Positions 1 to 9,590 of a stretch of 60,243 nucleotides of DNA are shown here, in pieces. The translations under genes were made by a program, and so were the position numbers. The notes under the pieces were generated by a model. The model made no database searches. It was given only the letters and a program-made list of their open reading frames with translations, and was not told the origin of the DNA. Each line of letters starts with the position of its first letter. Position 1 is the first letter of the stretch. Origin of the DNA: Coralloluteibacterium stylophorae (GTDB taxonomy: Bacteria; Pseudomonadota; Gammaproteobacteria; Xanthomonadales; Xanthomonadaceae); the NCBI RefSeq assembly GCF_018122625.2, contig NZ_JAGQFT020000015.1, positions 1-60,243 of the forward strand, in the 5' to 3' direction.

Positions 1-58
1 CGGCCTCGGCCTCGCGCAGGAAGCCGATGATCTGCTCTTCGGAAAAGCGCTTCTTCAC
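1..58 (-). CDS. IS3-family transposase OrfA, N-terminal fragment cut by window edge
   Basis: Reading leftward from a GTG at 58, the first residues are V/M-KKRFSEEQIIGFLREAEA. This is the typical N-terminus of IS3-family OrfA proteins, the helix-turn-helix subunit that partners the DDE OrfB. Only about 19 codons are inside the window. A purine-rich AAGGAG lies just upstream of the GTG. The left inverted repeat of the IS should lie somewhere within about 59-130, but I cannot fix its exact base. The rest of the element is outside the window, so intactness cannot be judged. Confidence 0.8.
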   Translation of the reverse strand, partial: MKKRFSEEQIIGFLREAEA

Positions 59-202
59 GTCCAATCTCCTTGTCGTTGCGGATTGGACTCCAGATCGCAG
101 TGCTACTCAAAGGCGGGGGGACGTCGCCCCTGACATTCTCCGAGTCGTCTCGCTGTACGACGGCTCACGGGTCAGCACCCTTCGCTTCCTGGAGGCCTCC
201 GC

Positions 203-583
203 ATGACCTCCAAGATCACCCTCGCCACCCTGCCGGCCGCCACGGCGCAAGAGGTGTTCGATCAGGTCGCAAGGCACCTGATGACGCAGGGGGAGCCTGC
301 GATGAACGCAGACGGCAGTAGCTGCGTCTACCACGCCGCAGACGGCCTGATGTGCGCCGCGGGCTGCCTGATCGCTCCGGAGGAGATGAGGACGGATTGG
401 GAAGGTCGCTCCTGGGATAGCGCCACGAGGCGAGGCGCGCCGGAAGCACACGTCGGCCTGATCGAGCGCCTCCAGACAGTCCACGACTCGGCACGCGGCA
501 TCCCTACGTCGGAGGTTCTGCCCCGATGGCGCGCGGGCCTCTCTCGAGTAGCCCATCGCTGCCACCTCTCCGCCGCGGCCTGA
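203..583 (+). CDS. small hypothetical protein of an integrative element/prophage
   Basis: A 126-residue soluble protein preceded by a good GGAGG ribosome site. The central segment around residues 41-57 (CVYHAADGLMCAAGCLI) carries three cysteines and resembles a conserved stretch I associate with uncharacterised phage-encoded proteins; this recollection is not a database result. No catalytic motif or membrane segment is visible. It is the first of three small codirectional genes that each have the same TTCCTGGA element just before the start codon. It is followed by a strong hairpin terminator. Function unknown; a cargo or regulatory gene of the tRNA-Leu element is the best inference. Confidence 0.65.
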   Translation: MTSKITLATLPAATAQEVFDQVARHLMTQGEPAMNADGSSCVYHAADGLMCAAGCLIAPEEMRTDWEGRSWDSATRRGAPEAHVGLIERLQTVHDSARGIPTSEVLPRWRAGLSRVAHRCHLSAAA

Positions 584-618
584 AAGAGTTCCCCGCCTGA
601 TCCTCCCTCCACGCACAG

Positions 619-640
619 AGGCCGCCTTCGGGCGGCCTTT
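619..640 (+). terminator. rho-independent terminator
   Basis: Stem AGGCCGCC / GGCGGCCT with a TTCG tetraloop, followed by a short TTTG run, between the genes at 203-583 and 661-1005. The 8-bp GC stem with a UUCG loop is a classic stable terminator hairpin. The U-tract is short. Confidence 0.7.
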
Positions 641-660
641 GTCGTTCCTGGAGCCTCCCA

Positions 661-1005
661 ATGCCTGACTACTCCTCCTTCGTGGAGGTCGCCGGCATCG
701 TGCTGGACGACCCCTACGAACCCGATCCGGTGAACGCGCCTGGTCTGTACGTCGGCCGGGTCATCAACAAGGTGCTCGAGGTGGACCGCATCCGCGTGTT
801 CCGCCGGGTCGAGTACGGATTCCGCGGGTACCTGACGACCCGCGATGGCGCCTACGGCTTCGTCGCCTGGGTGCAGACAGGACCTCGGGTCGAGCAGGCC
901 CGCCGCTTCACCCGCCACGGCTTCGCGACCATCGCAGAGGCCACCGCGGCACTCATCGAGACCTCGGTGCGCAACGCGCCGCTGGACCACCACGCGCCCT
1001 GCTGA
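661..1005 (+). CDS. small hypothetical protein of the integrative element
   Basis: A 114-residue soluble protein with an acidic N-terminus and a C-terminal half rich in arginine and aromatic residues. No family was recognised. The start codon follows TTCCTGGAG, the same translation-initiation context as its neighbours on both sides. It stands alone between a terminator and the next small gene, consistent with a string of independently translated accessory genes in a phage-derived or satellite element. Confidence 0.55.
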   Translation: MPDYSSFVEVAGIVLDDPYEPDPVNAPGLYVGRVINKVLEVDRIRVFRRVEYGFRGYLTTRDGAYGFVAWVQTGPRVEQARRFTRHGFATIAEATAALIETSVRNAPLDHHAPC

Positions 1006-1032
1006 GGGCGCCTCTCTTCCTGGAAAGTCACC

Positions 1033-1281
1033 ATGCCCCGCGCTCCCTCCAACGGGGAGACGGCGGCGTGCATCCGGCTGCTTCAAGAGGACTACGGGAT
1101 TTGCCGAGCTGCGGAGCATCTGGTGCGCGAGAAGCGCGGCCGGGTCTTCGCGCCTGATGCGCGCGCCTTCTTCCTTCGTGTTGCACCTCCGGACGACCCC
1201 GAGGCGGTCCATTGGCCTGCGGTCGCCCGAGCCATCCGTGAACTTCCGCCGTGTGATCCCGTCGAGTCTCTCGATCCATGA
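1033..1281 (+). CDS. small hypothetical protein of the integrative element
   Basis: An 82-residue protein with its ATG 27 nt after the stop of the preceding gene and a TTCCTGGAAAG ribosome-binding context. The N-terminal half reads like a small helical domain (ETAACIRLLQEDYGICRAAE). The C-terminal half is proline-rich. No known family was recognised. It probably forms one transcription unit with the gene at 661-1005. It is called a gene because of the shared start context and spacing; homology evidence is lacking. Confidence 0.45.
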   Translation: MPRAPSNGETAACIRLLQEDYGICRAAEHLVREKRGRVFAPDARAFFLRVAPPDDPEAVHWPAVARAIRELPPCDPVESLDP

Positions 1282-2038
<757 letters not shown>

Positions 2039-2039
<1 letters not shown>

Positions 2040-2239
2040 TGCTCGCCGAGATCGCGATGTTCGCCCTGCCGATCCTCGGGTTCGCCCTATGCGTCCTCGA
2101 CGGCCTCCGCCGTACCCGGTTCGACCGGAAGGCCGCTGAACGCGCCTTCCAGAAGCAAGACATCGATTCCACGCTCGCGTCCCTGCGTCGCTCCCTGAAG
2201 CCGCGCCAGGACGAGGGCTTCTTCACCACGCGCGACTAG
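2039..2239 (+). CDS. small single-pass membrane protein, unknown function
   Basis: A 66-residue protein whose ATG overlaps the stop of the upstream regulator (TGATG), implying translational coupling. Residues about 3-22 (LAEIAMFALPILGFALCVLD) form a hydrophobic segment followed by basic residues, giving an N-out, C-in single membrane span. The remainder is charged and cytoplasmic. A GTG three bases earlier is an alternative start. No family was recognised. Coupling to a DNA-binding regulator suggests a shared function. Confidence 0.55.
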
Positions 2240-2257
2240 CGCAACAGGAGCACCGTC

Positions 2258-3496
2258 ATGCCTCTACGGCTGAAGGGAGCCTCCCCGAAGCCGGGAGAGG
2301 CCGACCGTCGCTACTACATGATCGACGTGCAGGAGGGCGGACGCCGTGTCCGCGTCTCCTCCGGCACCCGGCAGAAGGACGCCGCCCTCAAGAAGGAGCA
2401 GGCCGTCCTCGACGCCCTCCGGGAGCACCCGGACATCACGCAGGCCGAGCTGCTGGAGGTAGTCCGCGGCCGCGCTCGAGGCGCAAAGGTGGCCGCCGTG
2501 CGCGTCCAGGGCATGACCCTGCGCGCAGCGTGCGTCCGCGTACTCGACGGCCAGTGGGCCAAGGCCAAGAGCCGGGCGACCTACAAGATCAACTGCGGCG
2601 AGCTGTGCCGCGAGCTGGGCGACAACCGCCCCGTGGCCGCGATCACCGACGACGTGATCGAGGACCTGGTGAAGGCGTTCGACAAGCGCGGGAACTCCCC
2701 GAGCACGATCAACCGCAAGCTGATCGCGCTGCGGATCGTCCTGGCCGAGTGCAAGAGGCGGAAGGAGATCGGCGCGCTGCCGGAGATGCCCCACTTCAGC
2801 GAGCGCGGCACTGCGCGCACCTTCATCCTGGACCGGGCCACCGAGCAGGCGATCTTCGCCGAGGTCCTGGCGTGGGATGGTCTCGAGGCCGCGCCCGAAG
2901 GCGGCCACCCGCGACGGCGCGACGGCGCCGAGTACCTGACCCTGTTCGAGTTCCTCGTCGAGTCCGGCCTGCGCTTGAGCGAGGCGCTCAACATCCGGTG
3001 GGGCGACATCCGCTGGGAGGAGGGCCTGCTGCGGCTCTGGAGGGCCGAGGAGCTGAAGAACGGCCGTCCCCGCACCCTGCCCCTCACCGAGCGCGCCAAG
3101 GGCGTCCTGGAGGGCCGGAGGCTCGCCGGGATCAAGGGCGGGCCGTTCAAGACGCTCAACAAGCGCCGGGCCGAGCACCACTGGAACTCAGCGCGCGACC
3201 GCGCCGGGATCGAGGACAAGGAATGCGTGATTCATGCGCTCCGTCACACTTGTGCAACTCGGCTGCTGGAGCTGACGGGCGACATCAAGCTCGTGCAGGA
3301 GTGGCTGGGTCACAAGGACATCGCGACGACCTCGAAGGTCTACGCGCACGTCCTGACGCACAAGCTCCAGGGTGCCGCGGCGCTGCTGGACGCCCAACGG
3401 GTGCAGGTGACGGCTCGAGAGGGGCCTGATCCTCGCTTGCACGACTGCAATCGTCCCACGACTGCAATCCACGGACATTCAACCCGAGCGAACTAG
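2258..3496 (+). CDS. int: tyrosine recombinase/integrase of a tRNA-Leu integrative element
   Basis: A 412-residue site-specific integrase. The N-terminal part (1-80) looks like an arm-binding region, 85-170 a SAM-like core-binding domain, and 190-375 the catalytic domain. Catalytic residues are visible: R239 in SGLRLSEAL, a candidate lysine near 267, H326 and R329 in HALRHTCATRL, H352 in LGHKDI, and the nucleophile Y362 in SKVYAHV. The gene runs toward the 3' end of the tRNA-Leu at 3518-3602, only 21 bases away. This is the standard arrangement for elements that use a tRNA 3' end as attB. The catalytic pentad is complete, so it may be active, but the element's other end lies beyond the left edge. 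Confidence 0.9.
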   Translation: MPLRLKGASPKPGEADRRYYMIDVQEGGRRVRVSSGTRQKDAALKKEQAVLDALREHPDITQAELLEVVRGRARGAKVAAVRVQGMTLRAACVRVLDGQWAKAKSRATYKINCGELCRELGDNRPVAAITDDVIEDLVKAFDKRGNSPSTINRKLIALRIVLAECKRRKEIGALPEMPHFSERGTARTFILDRATEQAIFAEVLAWDGLEAAPEGGHPRRRDGAEYLTLFEFLVESGLRLSEALNIRWGDIRWEEGLLRLWRAEELKNGRPRTLPLTERAKGVLEGRRLAGIKGGPFKTLNKRRAEHHWNSARDRAGIEDKECVIHALRHTCATRLLELTGDIKLVQEWLGHKDIATTSKVYAHVLTHKLQGAAALLDAQRVQVTAREGPDPRLHDCNRPTTAIHGHSTRAN

Positions 3497-3517
3497 AGGA
3501 TAATCAGGGGGTTATGC

Positions 3518-3603
<86 letters not shown>

Positions 3604-3632
3604 CGTTCAGCGACGAAGTCGCGGTCTGTAGA

Positions 3633-3708
3633 TGGTGGGCCGTCAAGGATTCGAACCTTGGACCTACTGATTAAGAGTCAGCTGCTCTACCAACTGAGCT
3701 AACGGCCC
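3633..3708 (-). tRNA. tRNA-Lys (CUU)
   Basis: A 76-nt cloverleaf with acceptor GGGCCGT/ACGGCCC, D-arm TAGCTCAGTTGGTAGA, anticodon loop CTCTTAA with anticodon CTT, T-loop TTCGAAT and an encoded CCA. Confidence 0.96.
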
Positions 3709-3764
3709 ATCTAAGACCTGCCGCCGCGGCGGCTGCGAATGGGCATTATGCCCTATCGCGCGGG

Positions 3765-3842
3765 TGGGGTGGAAGACGGGACTCGAACCCGCGACCCTCG
3801 GAATCACAATCCGATGCTCTAACCAACTGAGCTACATCCACC
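3765..3842 (-). tRNA. tRNA-His (GUG)
   Basis: Anticodon loop TTGTGAT with GTG. The encoded 3' end is C73-CCA, and a G precedes the 5' GTGG, supplying the G-1:C73 identity pair of tRNA-His. The acceptor GTGGATG pairs with CTTCCAC except for a T6:T67 mismatch. The end at 3842 includes G-1; without it the gene ends at 3841. Confidence 0.95.
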
Positions 3843-3873
3843 ACGGAACAACTCGTACTGCGCTGCAAGCGGA

Positions 3874-3950
3874 TGGCGCGCCCGACAGGAATCGAACCTG
3901 CAACCGTCGGCTTAGAAGGCCGATGCTCTATCCGGTTGAGCTACAGGCGC
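3874..3950 (-). tRNA. tRNA-Arg (UCU)
   Basis: A 77-nt cloverleaf with acceptor GCGCCTG/CGGGCGC (one T:G pair), anticodon loop CTTCTAA with TCT, T-loop TTCGATT and an encoded GCCA end. Confidence 0.96.
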
Positions 3951-4009
3951 CCGGACGGATCTTCGCACCTTCCGACACCCCGCGCGCGACCGCTGGCCAT
4001 GCGCGGAAG

Positions 4010-4086
4010 TGGTCGGGGTAGAGGGATTCGAACTCTCGACGTCCAGCTCCCAAAGCTGGCGCTCTACCAGGCTGAGCTATACCCCG
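4010..4086 (-). tRNA. tRNA-Pro (UGG)
   Basis: Acceptor CGGGGTA/TACCCCG, anticodon loop TTTGGGA with TGG, T-arm GAGAG-TTCGAAT-CCCTC and an encoded ACCA end. It is the first tRNA after an internal terminator. Confidence 0.96.
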
Positions 4087-4180
4087 ACGTTCGGTTGTAC
4101 CCTGCGTACTTCCACTTGCAACACGTTCTGCCCTCGGCAGCGACCCGGCGCATGATGCCGGTCTCCACTTCGGACAGAGC

Positions 4181-4203
4181 AAAAAGGGTGCCTAAGCACC
4201 CTT
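4181..4203 (-). terminator. intrinsic terminator inside the tRNA array
   Basis: On the minus strand the stem AAGGGTGC / GCACCCTT with loop TTAG is followed by a run of T (complement of AAAAA at 4181-4185). It lies between tRNA-Arg(ACG) and tRNA-Pro(UGG). It should end the csrA/tRNA-Ser/tRNA-Arg transcripts and separate them from the five tRNAs downstream. Confidence 0.75.
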
Positions 4204-4212
4204 CTGCCTGTA

Positions 4213-4289
4213 TGGCGCGCCCGGAGAGATTCGAACTCCCGACCCCCAAGTTCGTAGCCTGGTGCTCTATCCAACTGAGCTACGGGCGC
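4213..4289 (-). tRNA. tRNA-Arg (ACG)
   Basis: A 77-nt cloverleaf with acceptor GCGCCCG/CGGGCGC, anticodon loop CTACGAA with ACG (read as ICG after deamination), T-loop TTCGAAT and an encoded GCCA end. The csrA-tRNA-Ser-tRNA-Arg order is the common gammaproteobacterial arrangement. Confidence 0.96.
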
Positions 4290-4392
4290 AGAAGCGAGAT
4301 TATGAACGTTCGGCGCGACCTTCGTCAACGACTTCGTTCGCCTCGTCCGGCGGATCCTGCGGGAAGCCCCGCACGATGCGCCGTCGCTTCGT

Positions 4393-4422
4393 GAAGCGAA
4401 GACGCCGCGCGGACGCGGCGTC
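4393..4422 (-). terminator. hairpin between tRNA-Ser and tRNA-Arg
   Basis: The stem GACGCCGCG / CGCGGCGTC (4401-4422) with a 4-nt loop is followed on the minus strand by TTCGCTT and a second small hairpin (CGCTTC-GT-GAAGCG, 4385-4398). It could be a weak terminator or a processing signal between the two tRNAs. Confidence 0.45.
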
Positions 4423-4429
4423 GTGAAAC

Positions 4430-4522
4430 TGGCGGAGAGTGAGGGATTCGAACCCTCGATGGAGCTTTTGACCCCATACTCCCTTAGCAGGGGAGCCCCT
4501 TCGGCCTCTCGGGCAACTCTCC
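4430..4522 (-). tRNA. tRNA-Ser (GCU)
   Basis: A 93-nt type II tRNA with acceptor GGAGAGT/ACTCTCC, anticodon loop CTGCTAA with GCT, a long variable arm near 4450-4470, T-arm GAGGG-TTCGAAT-CCCTC and an encoded GCCA end. It lies directly downstream of csrA. Confidence 0.96.
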
Positions 4523-4636
4523 GGGTTGTCGCGTGGAAGCTGATCGCCCCACCCGCGGGTTCGTCGAGGCCGCTTGCCTAGCCTCGCTCGAACGGCGGCC
4601 GCCTAGGATAGCGGCTCCGCGCGGACGGGTAAACCT

Positions 4637-4840
4637 TCAGCCGGAGACCGGCCCCTTCTCCGCATCCGCACCGTCGTCTTCGCGATGGATGCGGTCGTAG
4701 ATTTCCTCACGGTGGACGGCGACGTCCTTCGGTGCGGTGATGCCGATGCGCACCTGGTTGCCCTTCACCCCGAGAACGGTCACCGTCACGGCATCACCGA
4801 TCATCAGGGTCTCGCCGACCCGACGGGTCAGTATCAACAT
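4637..4840 (-). CDS. csrA: carbon storage regulator CsrA/RsmA
   Basis: A 67-residue RNA-binding homodimer that binds GGA motifs in mRNA leaders and controls translation and stability of many transcripts (virulence, motility, biofilm in xanthomonads). The sequence [16 protein letters not shown] at the start, [22 protein letters not shown] in the middle, and the key R44-type arginine region are all present. The C-terminal tail [12 protein letters not shown] is longer than the E. coli tail, as in many relatives. A strong GAGGAGAG ribosome site precedes the ATG. It lies between alaS and tRNA-Ser, its conserved location. Confidence 0.97.
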   Translation of the reverse strand: MLILTRRVGETLMIGDAVTVTVLGVKGNQVRIGITAPKDVAVHREEIYDRIHREDDGADAEKGPVSG

Positions 4841-5012
4841 TGTTCACTCTCCTCACCGACGCGTCCCTGCGTCGGATCCGTCTGCTCCGCATCCCGCTTC
4901 GCAGGCCGGACTCCCCCGGGAACCGCGCACCAACGCGGCCATAAAGGGCCAAATCGTAACGAACGCGTAACAGCAGGCGCAATGCGCCGGAGGTCACGAC
5001 GTTCAGCGTGAA

Positions 5013-7655
5013 TCAGGCCTTGGCAAGCCTCGCAGACAGCCAGTCCGCCACCTGTGAAAGCGCACGGTCGAGCTCCGGCCCATCGCTGCCTCCACCCTGC
5101 GCCAGGTCCGGCCGTCCGCCACCCTTGCCGCCGATCTGACCGGCCACGTGGGCAACGAGTTCACCCGCCTTGACCTGCCCCATTGCCGCCCCGTTCACCC
5201 CGGCCACAAGCGCCGCCTTGCCGCCCTCGCCCGACGCAAGCACGACCACCGCATCGCCCAGCTGCTGCTTGAGCCGGTCCACGGCCTCGCGCAGGGCCTT
5301 CGGATCCAGTCCGTCCAGCCGCGCCGCCACGAGCCTGAAGTCACCGAAGTCGACGGCGCCCTGCGCCAGCTCGCCGGCGGCACCCGCCGCGGCCTTGGCC
5401 TTGATCGCCTCGAGTTCCTTCTCGAGCCGCTTCTGGCGCTCGAACAGCTGGCGCAGCTTCTCGGTCATGCCGTCGCCGGTGGTACCGAGCAGGTGTGCGG
5501 CCTCCGCGAGCCGGCGCTCCTCCTCGGCGACGTGATTCAGGGCGTTCTCGCCGGTCACCGCCTCAATGCGCCGAACTCCCGCCGAGATGCCGCCTTCCGA
5601 GATGATCTTGAACAGGCCGATGTCGCCGGTGCGGCCGACGTGGGTGCCACCGCAGAGCTCGGTCGAGAACTCGCCCATGCGCAGCACGCGCACCTCGTCG
5701 CCGTACTTCTCGCCGAACAGCGCCATCGCGCCGAAATCCAGGGCGTCCTGCATCGCCATGTGGTGGATCTCGGCGGCGGCGTTGCGGCGGATCTCGGCGT
5801 TGACCAGCCGCTCGATCTCGAGCAGTTCGGCATGGCCGATCGGCTGGAAGTGCGAGAAGTCGAAGCGCAGCCGCTCCGGCGCCACCAGCGACCCCTTCTG
5901 CTGCACGTGCGTGCCCAGCACCTTGCGCAGCGCGGCGTGCAGCAGATGCGTGGCCGAATGGTTGAGCACCACCGCCTGCCGACGCGTGAGGTCGATCCGC
6001 GCCGACACCGCATCGCCGACCTTGAGCACGCCACTCTCCAGGCGCCCGACATGGCCGTGGAAGGTGCCCGACAGCTTCTGCGTGTCCTCGACCACGAAGC
6101 GGACGCCGTCGGCCAGCAGCACGCCGTGGTCGCCGACCTGGCCGCCGGATTCGGCGTAGAAGGGGGTCGCGTCCAGGATGAGCACCGCGGCGTCGCCGCT
6201 GTCGAGCACGTCGAGCGCCCTGCCCTCGCTGAGGATCGCCAGCACCCGCGCCTGTCCCACGTGGCTGTCGTAGCCTTCGAAGCGGGTCGGCGGCAACGAG
6301 CTCGCGAGCTCCGAAGGCAGGGTGATCGCGCCGCCGAACTGGCTGGCGGCGCGCGCACGCTCGCGCTGCGCCTGCATCGCCGACTCGAATCCGGCCATGT
6401 CCACGCCGAGCCCGCGCTCGCGCGCGATGTCGGCGGTGAGGTCGACCGGGAATCCGTAGGTGTCGTAGAGGCGGAACACCTCCTCGCCGGCCAGCGTCCT
6501 CGTGTCGCCGGCGCGCGCGGCCACCTCCTCGAACACCTTCATGCCGGCATCGAGGGTCTCCGCGAAGCGCGCCTCCTCGGCGCCGAGCGCGGCCTCGATC
6601 GTGTCGCGCCGGGTGACGAGTTCGGGATAGGCCTGCCCCATCTCCGCGACCAGCGGCTCCACCATGCGGTGGAAGAACGCGCCGCGCACGCCGAGCATCC
6701 AGCCGTGCCGGAGCGCGCGACGGATGATCCGGCGCAGCACGTAGCCGCGCCCCTCGTTCGAGGGCAGCACGCCGTCGGCGACGAGGAAGGCGCAGGCGCG
6801 GATGTGGTCGGCGATCACGCGCAGCGAACCGTGGGCCAGGTCATCGGTCGCGGTGAGCGCGGCGGCCGCCTTGATCAGGTGCTGGAACAGGTCGATCTCG
6901 TAGTTCGAATGCACGTGCTGGAGCACGGCGGCCAGGCGCTCCAGCCCCATGCCGGTATCCACGCAGGGCGCCGGCAGCGGCAGCAGCGTGCCGTCGGGCT
7001 GGCGGTCGAACTGCATGAACACCAGGTTCCAGATCTCGATGAAACGGTCGCCGTCCTCGTCGGGCGAGCCCGGCGGGCCGCCCGCCACGTGCGCACCGTG
7101 GTCGTAGAAGATCTCAGTACAGGGGCCGCAGGGGCCGGTATCGGCCATCTGCCAGAAGTTGTCCGAGGCGTAGGGCGCTCCCTTGTTGTCGCCGATGCGG
7201 ACGATGCGCTCGACCGGCACGCCGACCTCGTCGCGCCAGATGCCGAAGGCCTCGTCGTCGGTGTGGTAGACCGTCACCAGCAGGCGCTCCGGCGCCAGGC
7301 CCCAGACCCCGGTCAGCAGCTCCCACGCCCACAGGATGGCATCGCGCTTGAAGTAGTCGCCGAACGACCAGTTGCCGAGCATCTCGAAGAAGGTGTGGTG
7401 GCGGGCGGTGTAGCCGACCTGGTCGAGATCGTTGTGCTTGCCGCCGGCGCGCAGGCAGCGCTGGACATCCACCGCGCGCACGTAGTTCGGCTTTTCGCTG
7501 CCGAGGAAGACGTTCTTGAACTGGACCATCCCCGAGTTGGTGAACAGCAGCGTCGGGTCGCTGGCCGGCACCAGCGTCGCGGACGGCACCACGGTGTGGC
7601 CGCGGTCGCGGAAGAAGTCGAGGAAGTCCTGGCGGATCTCTTGCGTGGTTTTCAT
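5013..7655 (-). CDS. alaS: alanyl-tRNA synthetase
   Basis: An 880-residue class II synthetase of usual length. The N-terminal catalytic domain shows [32 protein letters not shown]-type class II motifs (near 70-105), broken here only for description. A tRNA-recognition domain follows. The editing domain has the zinc-binding HxxxH (HSATH, near 565) and CGGTH (near 665) motifs. The C-terminal coiled-coil/C-Ala domain ends in a DHHA1-like glycine-rich segment [15 protein letters not shown]. The ATG start gives the canonical [15 protein letters not shown]. It lies between recX and csrA, as in other Gammaproteobacteria. Confidence 0.98.
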   Translation of the reverse strand: MKTTQEIRQDFLDFFRDRGHTVVPSATLVPASDPTLLFTNSGMVQFKNVFLGSEKPNYVRAVDVQRCLRAGGKHNDLDQVGYTARHHTFFEMLGNWSFGDYFKRDAILWAWELLTGVWGLAPERLLVTVYHTDDEAFGIWRDEVGVPVERIVRIGDNKGAPYASDNFWQMADTGPCGPCTEIFYDHGAHVAGGPPGSPDEDGDRFIEIWNLVFMQFDRQPDGTLLPLPAPCVDTGMGLERLAAVLQHVHSNYEIDLFQHLIKAAAALTATDDLAHGSLRVIADHIRACAFLVADGVLPSNEGRGYVLRRIIRRALRHGWMLGVRGAFFHRMVEPLVAEMGQAYPELVTRRDTIEAALGAEEARFAETLDAGMKVFEEVAARAGDTRTLAGEEVFRLYDTYGFPVDLTADIARERGLGVDMAGFESAMQAQRERARAASQFGGAITLPSELASSLPPTRFEGYDSHVGQARVLAILSEGRALDVLDSGDAAVLILDATPFYAESGGQVGDHGVLLADGVRFVVEDTQKLSGTFHGHVGRLESGVLKVGDAVSARIDLTRRQAVVLNHSATHLLHAALRKVLGTHVQQKGSLVAPERLRFDFSHFQPIGHAELLEIERLVNAEIRRNAAAEIHHMAMQDALDFGAMALFGEKYGDEVRVLRMGEFSTELCGGTHVGRTGDIGLFKIISEGGISAGVRRIEAVTGENALNHVAEEERRLAEAAHLLGTTGDGMTEKLRQLFERQKRLEKELEAIKAKAAAGAAGELAQGAVDFGDFRLVAARLDGLDPKALREAVDRLKQQLGDAVVVLASGEGGKAALVAGVNGAAMGQVKAGELVAHVAGQIGGKGGGRPDLAQGGGSDGPELDRALSQVADWLSARLAKA

Positions 7656-7822
7656 GGGGGCGAGCGGTACGGCTGGCAGAAGGAGGAACGACGCGCGAGG
7701 CGGCGCCGCGTCGACCGCCGGCGAGGCGGGACCGCAGGCACCTGCGCACGGAAGGTCCGGGCCGGCAAGCCTAGCATCGCCACCCCGGGCGCCGGGATAG
7801 CCTCGGCGCCGACGGCGACGGC

Positions 7823-8281
7823 TCAGGCCGGATCGGAGAGGTCCGCGATCGCGGCGTGGGCATCGTCGGGCGCGAACCCGCGCCGGACGAGGAACTCCAC
7901 GGCCTTGCGCCGCTGCGCGTGGTCGCTGCGCAGCAGTCCGGCGGACCAGCGACGTCGGGCGACATCGCAGGCGAGCCCGCGCCAGTCTGCGACGTCCGCC
8001 ATGGCGGCCTCGCCCGCCGCGGCCTCGACCCCGTGCTGCTCGAGTTCCATGCGGATGCGCAGCGGCCCGTAGCCGCCGGCGACACGGGTGCGCACCAGCG
8101 TGTCGGCGAAGCGGGCGTCGCCCTGCCAGCCCCTGTCCGCCAGATCCTCGATCGCTGCGGTCACTTCGCCGCTCTCGAAGCCCTTGCTGCGCAGCTTGCG
8201 CTCCAGCTCGCGGCGGGAATGTTCGCGCCGCGCCAGGAGCGCCACGGCGCGCGACCTGGCGTCGGTGGTCCCGCGCGTCAT
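7823..8281 (-). CDS. recX: regulatory protein RecX
   Basis: A 152-residue helical-repeat protein that binds RecA filaments and inhibits or modulates recombination and coprotease activity. The RecX repeats are recognisable: [17 protein letters not shown] in the first, [16 protein letters not shown] in the second and a final [16 protein letters not shown]. It is codirectional with recA, starting 100 bases after the recA stop, so it is likely co-transcribed at a lower level. The length is normal for the family. Confidence 0.93.
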   Translation of the reverse strand: MTRGTTDARSRAVALLARREHSRRELERKLRSKGFESGEVTAAIEDLADRGWQGDARFADTLVRTRVAGGYGPLRIRMELEQHGVEAAAGEAAMADVADWRGLACDVARRRWSAGLLRSDHAQRRKAVEFLVRRGFAPDDAHAAIADLSDPA

Positions 8282-8381
8282 GCCGGCAGCCGGAAAGCGG
8301 AACCGGCCTTTCGCGCGGCCGGTTCGACGTGCCGCGACGGCGGCACGTGGGCTTGCAGGACCGAGCTGCCGGACACGCCGA

Positions 8382-9416
8382 TCAGGCCTCGGCCTCCTCG
8401 GCGTTCTCCTCGCCGATCACCAGATCGGGCACGAAGAGTTCGCGGAGCTTGCGCTCCAGCTCGGCCGCGGCATCGGAGTTCTCCTTCAGCCACTGGCGCG
8501 CGTTCTCCTTGCCCTGGCCGATGCGCTCGGAGCCGTAGCTGTACCAGGCGCCGGCCTTGTCGACGAGCTTCGCCGACACGCCCATGTCGATCAGCTCGCC
8601 CTCGCGGCTGATGCCCTCGCCGTAGAGGATCTCGGTGACGATCTGCTTGAACGGCGGCGCCAGCTTGTTCTTGACGACCTTGATCTTGGTCTGGTTGCCG
8701 ATGATCTCGTCGCCCTTCTTGACCGCGCCGATGCGGCGGATGTCCAGGCGCACCGACGCGTAGAACTTCAGCGCGTTGCCGCCGGTGGTGGTCTCGGGGC
8801 TCTGGCCCGGCATCATGATGCCGATCTTCATGCGCAGCTGGTTGATGAAGATCACCAGGCAGTTGGAGCGCTTGATGTTGCCGGTCAGCTTGCGCAGCGC
8901 CTGGCTCATCAGGCGGGCCTGCAGGCCGGGGAGCTGGTCGCCCATCTCGCCTTCGATCTCGGCGCGCGGCGTGAGCGCGGCGACCGAGTCGACCACCACC
9001 ATGTCCACCGCGTTCGAACGCACCAGCATGTCGGCGATCTCCAGCGCCTGCTCGCCGGTGTCGGGCTGCGAGACCAGGAGGTCGTCGACGTTGACGCCGA
9101 GCTTCTGCGCGTAGACCGGGTCGAGCGCGTGCTCGGCGTCGACGAAGGCGGCGGTGCCGCCGGCCTTCTGGCACTGGGCGATCGCCTGCAGCGTCAGCGT
9201 GGTCTTGCCCGAGGATTCCGGCCCGTAGATCTCGACCACGCGCCCCTTCGGCAGGCCGCCGATGCCCAGTGCGATGTCGAGCATCAGCGATCCGGTTCCG
9301 ATGACCTCGGCCGCCTCGGCGGACTTGTCGCCCATGCGCATGACCGCGCCCTTGCCGAACTGCTTCTCGATCTGGGACAGCGCCGCGGTCAGGGCGCGCT
9401 TCTTGTTGTCGTCCAT
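8382..9416 (-). CDS. recA: recombinase RecA
   Basis: A 344-residue recombinase that polymerises on single-stranded DNA, drives strand exchange and promotes LexA self-cleavage. Walker A GPESSGKT is at residues 65-72. The Walker B region (VVVDSVAAL), the L2 loop context [21 protein letters not shown] and the acidic C-terminus EENAEEAEA are visible. The ATG at 9416 ([21 protein letters not shown]) matches the family start; an in-frame ATG 14 codons upstream is less likely. No LexA-type dyad is seen in the 174 bases before it, suggesting transcription from the lexA promoter or an unrecognised site. Confidence 0.98.
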   Translation of the reverse strand: MDDNKKRALTAALSQIEKQFGKGAVMRMGDKSAEAAEVIGTGSLMLDIALGIGGLPKGRVVEIYGPESSGKTTLTLQAIAQCQKAGGTAAFVDAEHALDPVYAQKLGVNVDDLLVSQPDTGEQALEIADMLVRSNAVDMVVVDSVAALTPRAEIEGEMGDQLPGLQARLMSQALRKLTGNIKRSNCLVIFINQLRMKIGIMMPGQSPETTTGGNALKFYASVRLDIRRIGAVKKGDEIIGNQTKIKVVKNKLAPPFKQIVTEILYGEGISREGELIDMGVSAKLVDKAGAWYSYGSERIGQGKENARQWLKENSDAAAELERKLRELFVPDLVIGEENAEEAEA

Positions 9417-9470
9417 CGGGGATTCCTCGGGTGGATGCGTGTGGCGGATGGCGCGCACTCTAGGTGCGGT

Positions 9471-9491
9471 GCGTCGCAGGGGCTGCGACGC
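9471..9491 (-). promoter_or_regulatory. stable hairpin in the lexA-recA intergenic leader
   Basis: A perfect 9-bp inverted repeat, GCGTCGCAG / CTGCGACGC, with a 3-base loop, 55-75 bases upstream of the recA start. No U-tract follows, so it is not a classic terminator. It could be an mRNA stability or attenuation structure separating lexA from recA levels. Confidence 0.5.
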
Positions 9492-9590
9492 GGCGCCGGG
9501 GCAGGATGCTAATTGTCGGCGATGCGCCGCGACCTCCGACAGGGCCGACGGTCGGAGTAGGAATTCCCCGTCCGCCCTTGCCCGGCGGCA

